Source of the DNA: Cardiocondyla obscurior
Taxonomy: Eukaryota > Arthropoda > Insecta > Hymenoptera > Formicidae
Direction: 5' to 3'
Assembly (NCBI RefSeq): GCF_019399895.1
Contig: NC_091871.1
Span: 4,617,001-4,681,000 of the forward strand
DNA: 64,000 nt
Below, piece by piece: positions 23,401 to 34,080 of the stretch. Position 1 is the first letter of the stretch. The number at the start of each line of letters is the position of its first letter. Made by a program: the position numbers and the translations under genes. Below the pieces are notes generated by a model, which ran no database searches, was not told the origin of the DNA, and saw only the letters and a list, made by a program, of their open reading frames with translations.

Positions 23401-24406
23401 TTTGAAGCCGCCGAAACGCGGGCGAAATAAAGGGAACAAGAAAAATCAAGGGGATCACCCTCGGGGCCAAGTCCATCGTTTCTGGTCCATGGTAGCACGC
23501 GCAGCATCCCTCCACGCTGGATTCAAGATCCATGGACCAGTCTCTCGAGCAGAGCGAGGAGGAACGGGGAGGGGAAGAGGGGAACAACGTCTCGTCCGAT
23601 TGGCCCGTGCGATCTCTCGCAAGCGTGCGAGCGAGAGTGACGCGTTGCTGGTCGAACGAAGGTGGAGGACGACGGAGACGAGAAGGGGGTAACACGCATC
23701 GGGGACTGCGGGGTGCGGAGTGTCCGCGAACGGAGAGGGACTCACGGCAGTTCGGAGGCGCATCGTGCGAGGACGGAGTTTCAGTTAGCGGCGAGCCGCT
23801 GTCGAAGAAGGGTTATTTTTATCGTCGTTCCCGATTTTTACGCCGATCGCAATCGAACCTCCGTTTAGCTTTTCGCGCCACGAGCCTCGTCGTCCGGGAC
23901 GAGACGCGTCCTCGGAGATCGCGGCGAGGGTGAGACACGCGAGTCCACCTGAATAGGGAGAAAAAAAAAAAATAATTCAGAGCGGCGAGAGCCAGACGGT
24001 TCCTCGAACGCGCGAAAGTCCGGTTTCAGTGTAAACAGTGCGTTGCTTATTTTCGCGAAATTAAACGTATACAGATTTATCGTTGCGTCGCGATTCAAGT
24101 ATTTCAAGTAAGCGAGTGCCAATATAATGTGAGCCGTTAGTGAGTGGCAGAAACAAATTCAAAGAAACGAACAAGAAAAATTAAAAGTATTCCGATTTCA
24201 GCATGACGCGAAGCGAGACTTAATACCGATCTTGCAATTTAATTTCCTTCCCTTTTGTAAAGAAAATAGTCAAGGCAGGAGAAAAAAAAATTAAAAATCT
24301 TCTTGTTTCCAACGAAAAAGTTTTGAGCCTCTAAACGACGTCGTAGGATACCTCTGAAGAGAAAACGGAACGAAATACGGGTGCTGCGTTCCGCAAGCGG
24401 TGCGGC
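23400..24406 (+). promoter_or_regulatory. netrin promoter and 5' leader region
   Basis: A CG-rich island immediately precedes the netrin start codon. Initiator-like TCAGTT lies at 23781-23786, with GGTTA at 23811, one base off the ideal downstream-element spacing. A second initiator-like TCAGTG lies at 24026-24031. Either could mark transcription starts. Upstream ATGs at 24127 (ATG directly followed by TGA) and 24203 (six codons) would be short uORFs in the leader. A possible short leader intron (GTAAGC at 24108, acceptor TTTCAG at about 24200) would remove only the first. No TATA box is evident. Confidence 0.35.
23482..23540. repeat. perfect 11-bp inverted repeat upstream of netrin
   Basis: CTGGTCCATGG at 23482-23492 is matched by its exact reverse complement at 23530-23540, with a 37-base spacer. 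It sits at the upstream edge of the GC-rich promoter island and could be a pair of protein-binding sites or a cruciform. Confidence 0.45.
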
Positions 24407-25778
24407 ATGGCGACGGAACGGAACTCGCGTCGGTCTTTCCGGCCGTGGATCGTCTTCACGGCGATTCTATTCGGGCAGCTGCTGCTTTTGCAACAGGCTC
24501 GCAGCGAAATCTACACCAAGATGTTTTCCAGCCAGCAGAATCCGAGCGACCCGTGTTACGACGAGGACCGGCCGCGACGGTGCATACCCGACTTCGTAAA
24601 CGCAGCTTTCGGCGCGACCGTTGAAGCGTCGTCCACGTGCGGTACCGGCGGACCCACCCGCTACTGCGACGTCACCGACGAACCCGGCGGCACCACCGGC
24701 ATTGGCCACTGCCACGTGTGCGACGACAGCACGCCCCGGCGACGCTTCCCCGCGAGCTATCTGACCGACCTGAACAATCCGAACAACGTCACCTGCTGGC
24801 GCAGCGAGCCTCTCGTCAGTTCGCAGAGCTTCTCGGCACCGCCCGACAACGTCACTCTGACCCTCTCGCTCGGCAAAAAGTTCGAGCTGACGTACGTCAG
24901 TCTACAGTTCTGTCCGCGCGCCGCCAAGCCGGACTCGATCGCGATCTACAAGTCGATGGATTACGGCAAGACCTGGCAACCGTTTCAATTCTACTCGTCG
25001 CAATGTCGCCGGGTTTACGGCAGACCGAATCGCGCCACTATTACCAAGGCAAACGAACAAGAGGCTCGGTGCACCGACAGCCATCGTTACACGGGCGGAG
25101 ACGGTCTCGGTCCGGTCGGCAGGATCGCCTTCAGCACCCTGGAAGGTCGACCGTCCGCCGCCGACTTCGACAACTCGCCGGTGCTGCAAGATTGGGTGAC
25201 CGCTACCGATATCCGGGTGGTGTTTAACCGACTGCACATGCCGCAGCAGTCCGGGCCGGATCAAGTATCCTCGTTGAACGGCGAAGAGCATCACGTAGCG
25301 GCGATCGGACTGGAGGAGCTAACGAAACGGGAACGCGAGCGCGAGGAACGGCTTAAGAACCAAAAGAATGCGATTTTGCACGCGCAAGACCCGCTGGTGA
25401 CCGCATTGCCGTCGGTCCACCAGGTGATCGCGCCTCAAGAGATGCAGTCGAACGACGCGATCGACGCGGTGGTGCGCGACATGGGTTTCGTGCCGGTAAC
25501 TGTCTCCTCGACCACAACTACGTTCGCCAGCGTGGCGATGAACGGCCTAGGCCCGGCTACCGCCACCATGGCCCATCATTACGCGGTCTCGGACTTCGCA
25601 GTGGGCGGCAGGTGCAAGTGCAACGGACACGCGGCGCGCTGCATCCCCAGCAAGGACGGCGAGGTCGTCTGCGAATGCAGGCACAACACCGCTGGCAGAG
25701 ACTGCGAGCGATGTCGGCCCTTCCACTTCGACCGACCATGGGCCAGAGCCACCGCCAGGGACGCCAACGAGTGCAAAG
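24407..25778 (+). CDS. Net: netrin, first coding exon (signal peptide, laminin N-terminal domain, LE1); partial
   Basis: The exon encodes 457 complete residues of a secreted netrin axon-guidance ligand, which acts through Frazzled/DCC and UNC-5 receptors. Residues 1-33 are a signal peptide with a Leu-rich core ending ARS. Residues about 45-280 are the laminin N-terminal domain VI, with netrin strings DPCYDEDRPRRCIPDFVNAA, DGLGPVGRIAFSTLEGRPSA and QDWVTATDIRVVFNRLHMP. Residues about 281-388 are an unusual charged insert. YAVSDFAVGGRCKCNGHAAR then opens the first EGF-like LE module (403-456). Sequons are N127 and N148. ATG 24407 is the first start after an in-frame stop at 24344, with G at -3 and +4. 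The donor GTAAGA begins at 25779 in phase 1. LE2, LE3 and the C-terminal NTR domain lie beyond the window. NetA and NetB cannot be told apart from this exon. Confidence 0.93.
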
Positions 25779-27539
25779 GTAAGAGAAGAGAAATCTTTTT
25801 CTCTTAACATAAATCTCGACGCCCGAATTAATAATTAGGGACTCGGAGATTCGATTTAAGTCGCGATAATTGAATGTGCTAAAAATGGATATCATTAAAA
25901 TTAATTAGACACTTTACGATAAGGTCTAATATATTAATGCTCTTTTGTTAAAAAAAAAAAAAAATCTAAACAAACTGATACAGTTCTATTTTATATAGAT
26001 AAATCGTTTTATCGAAACGTATTGAATAATAAACTTGATCAAAGTTAGGAGGCTCGAACACTAACGAATATTGAAACCGCGTGACGTGGAATGTGAAGAC
26101 GGAATGCGAATTTGTACGAGTGCGGGTATATTTTCGAGAGTTCGAAGTTACGTGTTACGCAGACTTTGGTAATTGTACGATCGAAACAAGAGAGAGGGAG
26201 AGACAAAGCCACGCAGAATTGTGTGTATCGTAGATACGTGCAAGCGATTTCCGCAATGAAATCGGATACTACGAGATTCTGCGAATGATTGATAGATATA
26301 CAAATATCCGTCCTGTTGCGCGATCGCGTGAATGAATTGCTTATAATACCATTGTTATGGAAATTAGGGCACACGGCACATTAACGCAATAAGCACCCAA
26401 TTATTCTGCATATTAGATAAATTACCATATGCTGAATTAAGAGTTGACAAAAATGTAACTACTCGTTTCGTGGAACATTTTTACTTAAAATATTCTTGCT
26501 CTTTTTCGTATAAAAATTAATGTACGGCTTGATATCAAGGGCGGTTCGATGTTGCGAAATACGGTGCGAGAACAAAATTAGTTGATCCGCTGGTGCCGTC
26601 GTGTTTGCAGCGAACTAAATATCTGAATATCATGCTCGCGATTACAAAATTAAATAGACGAAAATGCAGCGGACTCTGAAGCAGACTAATCCGTTGTAAC
26701 TCGGAGCGGCGTATTACTTTTGACCGTGCAGCAACAACGTAGAGAAATTGCTATGCATATTTAACTGGTATCTATCACTTTACGATTGCAATATCGTGGT
26801 AATTAATTTTTTATCCGGTAGCCTCGTTCCGTTTTCGCTCACCGCCATTTTTCCGCGATTCTGCCCCGCGAAAAGTAATCTCTGCTTCGGATGGTACATT
26901 TCTAATTTTCCGATCTCGCGCGGCAATTAAACTTTTTTAATAAACAGGCGCCACTTTCCATAAAACAAACATATATTTCAGATAACGCTCGATTGGGTGC
27001 ATGCGTGTACGCGATACGCAGAGTATTCACTTCCGAGATTCTCTAATCGCTAGCAATGCCTCAAAGTCTGTCAATACTCAGTAAATCACTCCGATATTCC
27101 GTTGAGATACAAAGAGATTCGAGAACTTTTTTACGGTAAAATCTCCGGCCAAATTCGTAGCAAGTTCGTTCCAGCGAAAATTTTAATCGAACTTTTTCGA
27201 AACTTTTGAGCGCTCGACTCAATAGATCTCTTAGACGGGATACGGCAGGCTTTTCGAATGAAGCCAGTGAAACCTTTTCGCATTCGCAATTTCACATTCG
27301 TATCGCGATATTCGATAAACATCCCGTTACAGGGTGCCTTCCGCTTTGTGTCGCAAAGTCCGCGTTTCAACTCTCGTTAGCGCAGACACATCAATTCGCG
27401 AGCGCTCTTTTTGCTCTATCTGTGAATGCCGCTCCTCCTTGATTCGTCGCGGATTTCAGGGCTACGGCAATAATCTCGCGTCGTGAATCTCTCCAGGAAC
27501 GCCAGGCGTATCCAATGCGCGTTATTCAACCGGGGGCCA
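25779..27539. other. intron, AT-rich start
   Basis: Nothing coding is seen. There is an A-rich homopolymer near 25950-25964. The remainder is unremarkable AT-rich intron with no repeat that I could pair. Confidence 0.5.
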
Positions 27540-28260
27540 TATTTATTGAATTTGGGTTCGGGGACCGTGGGGAGCGCATCCGGCGCGTGTATGGCTCTCT
27601 CGAGGAGTAAAAAATAAACATCGAGAAGAGACTCGGGCTCGATTCCGCGACCCTTCTTGTCTATCCCGTCCCCTCCGGTCTGTCCTGTCCCCCTTGTCGC
27701 CTCTCTCCCCGTGCCACAACGCGTCCCGTCTCTCCTCGAAGCGATCCCGGGGGTTAGATCCTGTACTCTCGAGGTTCACCCCTTAATTCGAAGCGGCGAA
27801 GCGTTGCCCTGGAGTCCCGGTATCGCGGAGGCCACGTACGCCGAAATCAAAAACGTCGGAGGGTAAAACCACCCTCTAAAATCGTTTCGAATCGATAAGG
27901 GACGCCACCAGCGCCCGCGCGGGCGCGCGTCCGGAATTTTGCGTGGCGACCGGAGGAGGGGAGACTGCACCGCGGCGAAAAATGTAATCGGATTTAATTG
28001 GATCGCGAAAGAACACCCTTGTTTATTTTCGAGAAACACGACGCGCGCGAGTGAGGGAGAGCGCGATAAATGGAAAGCGCCTTTGAACGAACCCGAAAGC
28101 TGTGGTTCCCGTCGTTATCGGTCTTTTCGCGCCGCGGCTGAATCTCAATTTCGGGATTAGATCGAAATTCTAATGGCATTTCCTCCCGGCACCTACTTCT
28201 CGGTCTCGGGGATCGCTGATTCTAAATTATCTGCCGCCTCTCCCAAGGCACAACGCAGCG
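27540..28260. other. intronic GC-rich island with GC palindrome
   Basis: A GC-rich, pyrimidine-rich island. At 27911-27926 there is a perfect 16-base palindrome made only of G and C. It could be a regulatory element, but only base composition supports that. Confidence 0.35.
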
Positions 28261-31150
28261 TTATATACGCAACGCTTTCTGTTTCCGTAATCTAATTTTG
28301 TAAATTGCGAACAATTACGTCACATCGAACGAACTAACAGATCAGAAACATATTTTAAATCGATATCACACGAGGCGTAATTCGGTTAATAATATCGCAT
28401 TATCTACCGTGTACCGCTTTGTTTTCCCTCAGTCGGAAATTAAAAATGATATTGCTGGAACGGAAAAAATATCGACGTGACGGTCGAGGCATTTATATTT
28501 AAAAATCCGCTATCGAATGGCAAATAAGCTGAGAAAATTGAAACGAGGGAACTGAGTTTACAATTAATCAAATGTAAACTGTAGCAACGAAATATTTGAT
28601 CTGTTTCTGATTCAAATTAATTAAATAATTGACTCGTAGCGGGGCATACCTAACCACCCTCCGTGCTAGTTAACGCTTTTCCGCAATTAGAAATTGTGGG
28701 GAAAAGGATGAGACGGCTGATCGGGTCGCTTTGGCGGTAATTGCTGTTAAAAAATGCGCGTCGGGATAATTAAGCGAGCGAAAGCTGTCGCGCGAAATGC
28801 CGAATAGCCTGGCAGAAAATAATCGCGCGAAAAAAAACGATACGGCACTTTCGAACGGTCGCGCTATTTGGATCCGACCGCGCGTTCCGACCGGTCATCC
28901 GTGAGCAGATTGTCCCGTGCACGGAATTTGAGGATTGTCGCACGAGTCCGATTCTCCGTGGTGTCACGCGTACATTTTTCTCGCCCCACTTCGACATTGC
29001 GCTTTCACGCGTGCAGATAATCATCGGCCGATTCGTTCGCATTGAAAGGACGAAACCGTACGAACGTTGTGGAAACATGCCACTTCGTTTAAAGCTCCTG
29101 AATGCATACCGCGATATGTTCGATGGTGACGTCAGAAGCGTGACGCCACATGACAAAAATTCTCGCTCGGCGTTGTCGAGTAAAAATATATATTTTCACA
29201 AAGTAAAAAATTTAGACTGTTTGTAACGCACTGCAAAATAAATCGAAACGATATGAACGTGACGGTGATAAGTTATAGTTTTATATCAGATATCGCGAGC
29301 TGATTTTTCATCGAATTTATGGAGAAAATTTCACAAGGTACGGAATAAATTTGCAGCGTATCAACGTTCTCCTCGTTATTTCGCGCGAATCGAGAAACTC
29401 GTGGCTTGATTAATTAACCGATAAACAGAAGCTGAGCCGGTGTTGCATGTTTGCACACGTGAAGACGCGTAATATTTCGACCGGAGAATTACGTGTCAAA
29501 TTCAGCCGGTGCTGTTTATTTCGGGCAAATAAAAAGTTAAAATAATGCCGAAACGAGACTTTCGACTACGTCGATCAATTGTAATTCAACTTCTCTTTAA
29601 AACGTACGACTAGAGACGTGCTTTTTGTAACATTGCAATACAATTTTATTGATATTAGTGACACTCTCCCGGGACGGGTGAAATTAATGTATCAGATAAA
29701 ACAATTATATCGCCGGCCCTTGTTTTTCGAACCTGTAATTTCAGTTGATCCCTGCAGGAAGTATTTGTATCCCCCCCTACAGACGTCCACCCGGATTATC
29801 GCGCACAAAACGTTTTCCGTTTTCCCCTTCGCTTTAGCGCCGATGTATAGCCCACATGTACTCATCCATGTGTGCGTGTGAAACGTCAACCACGCGATAA
29901 ATAAAAATCCTCGCCGCGTTACGTTCGAAGAAATGTCGCCATTAATTACGTCGCGGTTAATTAATTTCAGACACGAGAGAAACTGCTCGCGAACGGGTGC
30001 CAAATGCGCCCTTCCCTCTCTTTCACCTCACGGGTGTCAGTTATCTTCGATTGACTCATTTCGCGTTGTGCCACGAAAATGAAAAAGAAAACTGCAGGTT
30101 CCTTTTTTTTTGCCTATTAATTAATAAAATGCGCGAGCCGAGCAATTTCTCTCCGTAGAAAATCGCACGAAGTAGCACGTATTTGATGAGCCATCAGCCG
30201 CTTCGTATTTTCGTTACAAAAGATCGCATCCCGTAACGGCGATCGGCGACGCTTTCTCAATTCACACTCGAAAAAACACTTGACGCAATATAAAGTGATC
30301 GTTCTTTTCACGCAGCGGCACGAGAGACGAGTGAAACAGTTAATTAAAATTTTTTTTTTAAGAGAAACGTTTATACGTTCTTTCCATTTCTAAGTGGAGG
30401 TAGTTAAAGAAAATCTTAACGATATACCTCGACGAAAACTGTGCTCATAAAATCGGAAATAAAATTACAGTAATACCTCATTTAACGATTTCTTGTATTC
30501 ATACCGATGAGAAATCGCGGCGAGTGTAATTTCGCGAATAGGTGTAATTGGTAACGGAACGAGGGTAATTGAAAACAGGCTCGTCCCTCGGGGGTGTTTG
30601 CGCGCAACAATTATCTTTTAAACAGCCTACTTAAGATAATAAGAAGCAAAAACGATACTCAGGTTAAAAAAAAAAAAAAAGTGTCCGGTTTAAGGTGATG
30701 GTCAATGTTATAAAAGCAAAGGGGATGGAAGAACTGCGTTAGGATAATTAATATCTCGCTAGATCCCTAATGAAAGAAATGAGACCGTACTCACGTCGGA
30801 ATTACGAAATCCAATTACGTCTCTGTGAGTCTGGAACACCTTTACCGCCCTGACTGCGAAGCCGTTAATAAAATATACCTTTACGACCATGCTCGCGTTC
30901 CTATAACGCACTTCATTACATTGATCGTTCCAACAAGCCCCGCGCAGAGCAAACACGATAGCAGGAACGATATAGCTTTCGCTAAACCCGACGGACTCGT
31001 GGGAAAAAGTCGACAGTCGATTATAATTGCTTTTGTAACGTACCTTGACAATTTAATTCCGGAGTTCTAAAAACTTCCACTCGCGACTGATCGACGATAC
31101 TTGATTCTACATTGCCTCGTTAGCGGCAGGTTTTACACGCACGCTGCTTC
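28261..31150. other. intron, mostly AT-rich, with a CRE-like site
   Basis: I see no gene. TGACGTCA, the full CREB/ATF palindrome, is at 29127-29134, followed by CAGAAGCGTGACG, a 13-base string that recurs near 39127. A-rich homopolymers lie at about 30666-30680. The minus-strand frame 28770-29156 (128 codons, ATG) has no recognisable features. Confidence 0.35.
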
Positions 31151-31193
31151 AGTTTAAAGGCTCCCCGCTGCTAATTGCGGCCACATTTGAACC

Positions 31194-31246
31194 GTGGCGT
31201 CAGAAGCGAGATATCGTACGATGAAAATCCTCGCTTCTGACGTTAC
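31194..31246 (+). other. intronic hairpin, 13 perfect bp extended to 17 with G-U pairs
   Basis: CGTCAGAAGCGAG (31198-31210) is the exact reverse complement of 31230-31242, around a 19-base loop. Outward, two G-U pairs and then two Watson-Crick pairs extend the stem on the + strand RNA. The loop itself contains the 10-base palindrome ATCGTACGAT (31213-31222). The short stem argues against a standard pre-miRNA. It may be a structured element or a small inverted-repeat remnant. Confidence 0.45.
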
Positions 31247-34080
31247 AATCCGTTGCATCACCGTGGGCATTCGGGAGCACCGAGTTCACGCGCCCGAGTT
31301 CAACACCAGAAACCCAACCCAGCGGGGGCAGCTAAATGGTGCGATTAATTAACGCGCGAATAGTGCTAAATTTTGCGGTTAGGCCGTAATTTTCCTTCGC
31401 GCGGCGTTAACTTAATATGGGCCGAGGGATGCGAGTGGTTTAAGTTTAGGCCGGTTTCTTCCCGTAGCGTATAAGGCTCGCTCTCGAGGCGCGGCGTTAA
31501 TTTGACGTGGCGTGCCGCGGTGCCCGTTTACCGCAATGAGTTATGTTCTCGGAGGCACGTTTATGTGACTCGCGCAGTTACACGCGTGTGCTTTTCGTCC
31601 CCCTTTCCTCGTCCCCCTTACTTTGACCGTTGTTCCGCGCGCGTACGAGAACCCCTCGGACTCCCGCGACATTAAGCCGACCTCGATGGCGATTTTACGG
31701 CGTTTTTTGCGATGTCAGGTGCCCCCTCGGGTGTGCGTATTGTACGCGGGGTTTTACAGCGCGTTTTAGGACGTTATTTGCGTCACGGCGCCTTTGCGGC
31801 CGCGGAGCGATATGGGCGGATATCACTGCGAAATGTCCACGTGACGTCCGTGTAAAAGGCAATTATAGGAATTTATCGCTCCTCTCGTATTTTATTTAGT
31901 CGCGAATAGGCATTTGATGACATAATGCAACGTAAGTCGAATTTAAAAGACACGAATGCGATGTGTTTTCGCATCCTCGCGTTGTACCACGATCAAATTA
32001 ATGGTAAATGTATATTAAAATATTACTTTGGAAATTTTTTAAATAAATTAATTTAAGAAAATTAATTAAATGTTAATTTACGCGTTGAAGATTACATGTT
32101 TCTAATTTTGATACAAGTTCTCACCTAAAGATTTTACTCTAATTCTCGCCATCGAATTTTCTGATATAGTTCGACTGCCTTCGATCTGGACCACCTTCGC
32201 CTCGCGATCCCTTGAATTAACGCATGTAAAAAAAAAAAAAAAAAGGATTTGTTTCACGCGGTAATCGGGCCCCCGGATGAAGAGAAGCGGGGAACGTGGG
32301 TGGGCCCGTTGTCTTCGCGTTCCTTTTCCGCCTCCGTGATCTCCGACATCCGTCGCGCTTCTCTTCACGGGAAGTTATGCGAATTTGTTCCGCGTCGCGG
32401 CGCGGGGGTACTCGACGATTTTATTACGGGGATCCTTCTCCAATTAAGCGGTCGCTATGGTGATAGCCGTCCGCGAGCGCTCGTCCGCCAGGAGTGCACG
32501 CTGCCGCGTTTGCGGGGCTCAGGGCAAAAAAAGATAAAGGGGCCATACGCCCCCTTCCTACCTCCCCGTATCGCGACTCTTGAAAAAAGGGGGGACAAGG
32601 GGGTAAGCGAGATGCGGGGGAGAAGGGGAGGTGGGTGGACGGTAAAGTGGATACCGCGAGATTACAAAACAGGTCGCTGCCGGGGTTCCGCCCGGCAGCC
32701 AGTATCGCTGACTACCGCCTTTGTGCACTTTGTTCCGCTAATTGCGCCCGGGGATCTTTAACCGTCAGTTTTCTCTTGCCTTTAGTCACGTCGCGATTTA
32801 CACGACGAAAAACGTCGGCGAAAATTTTTCCGAGCTCGCTTGTTTTTCTTCTTAAATAAGTAATACGGCTGAACGTATCATGGAATTTGCAAACGACACT
32901 TACAGCCCGAATCTCTCGGCGTTCCGCGTGCAAGAAATCTCTCAAATGACAGAAGAGGTGGCTTTTCCGCGGCGCAGAAACGATAATCCGCGTTTCAAAA
33001 TCTACTTATAAAAAAGGGGGATGGAGAGGAAACGCGCTGCTCGCTCCTTGAAAGCGGTGCGGAATTGAGACGAGTGCAGGTGAAGAGCTCACGAGCGAGA
33101 GAAGAAGTGAGAAAAGAGCGAGATGAAACGGCGAGCGGGGAAAGGAGAACAAGGGGGAGGTAGATGGGATGGATTGTAGGCAGGGCGAGGAGGGAATTAA
33201 ATTACGTTTTAATTTCGCGGCCATTTCGCAAGCGCGCGTCGTGCGACGCGATACACCAAATATCCGGCGCAATTTACATTTTAAATTGGGGACTTCTTGC
33301 GACGGGCTCAGAGGGGGCTCGGTGGTCGGCGCCAGCTGTAAAAAGCATCCCCGCGGCTGCAAATTCGCACGAAAAATCATTGTTGGCTTACTAAACTTTT
33401 CTCGCATCTTTACGCGATTTTTCGGAGACAGAACCGGACGGAATTAAAGCTAAGCAAATGGAGGAAATTTAAAATAAGAAATCACGACATTGTTATTTTA
33501 CTGTTTCTTTTTATGTTACGTTGGTATTAAACAAAAACGTAACAAACAAGACGTAAGTTCTAACTTAAGTTCTAACTTCTCTCGTGTTTAGACGTCAGCA
33601 AGGGTGCTCTCCGCGCTTTAATCTCCGGTTTCAAGAATTCTCTCGTGGCGGTCGTGTTCAAGCTTCGCCGAGGCTTGTCTCGCTGCACGGCGCCGCGCCG
33701 CCGAAGCCCGACATGATAGATCGTTTTCGCTCTTCGACGCCTCTTTTTCCCGCCGAGAAACATCGAATTCCCGAGGACGGTCGGGGCCGCGTTTCGATGC
33801 CGCGAATAGCCGCCACCGTGCTCGCTCTCCACTTCTCTCTCCCGATCGGTCGACCGTTCCCCGCTCCTTTCCTTACCCCCTATCGTCGATTATTCTTCCC
33901 TGCGGCGCGAGGGCGACGTGTTCTGCATGAATGGAAGTTCTCTATATCCAACGAAATGAATGGCCCCCCTCCTCATGCATAGATATGCAGCCGACACTTT
34001 GATACTTACAAGGTATCGAAGCTTGTATTTCATAAACCAAATCCTGAAATTTCCATAAGTGTGCCCCCTCAAATTACCCC
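31247..34080. other. intron, several GC-rich islands
   Basis: A large GC-rich block interrupted by AT-rich sequence at 31900-32230, with an A-run at about 32228-32244. No coding sequence is supported. Plus-strand frames such as 32249-32761 start at TTG and are Arg/Gly-rich. A 12-base tandem duplication (TAAGTTCTAACT twice) lies at about 33554-33577. Confidence 0.4.

Noticed and set aside
24902..25294. 130-codon minus-strand open frame within the netrin exon
   Set aside because: Shadow of the netrin coding sequence in GC-rich DNA.
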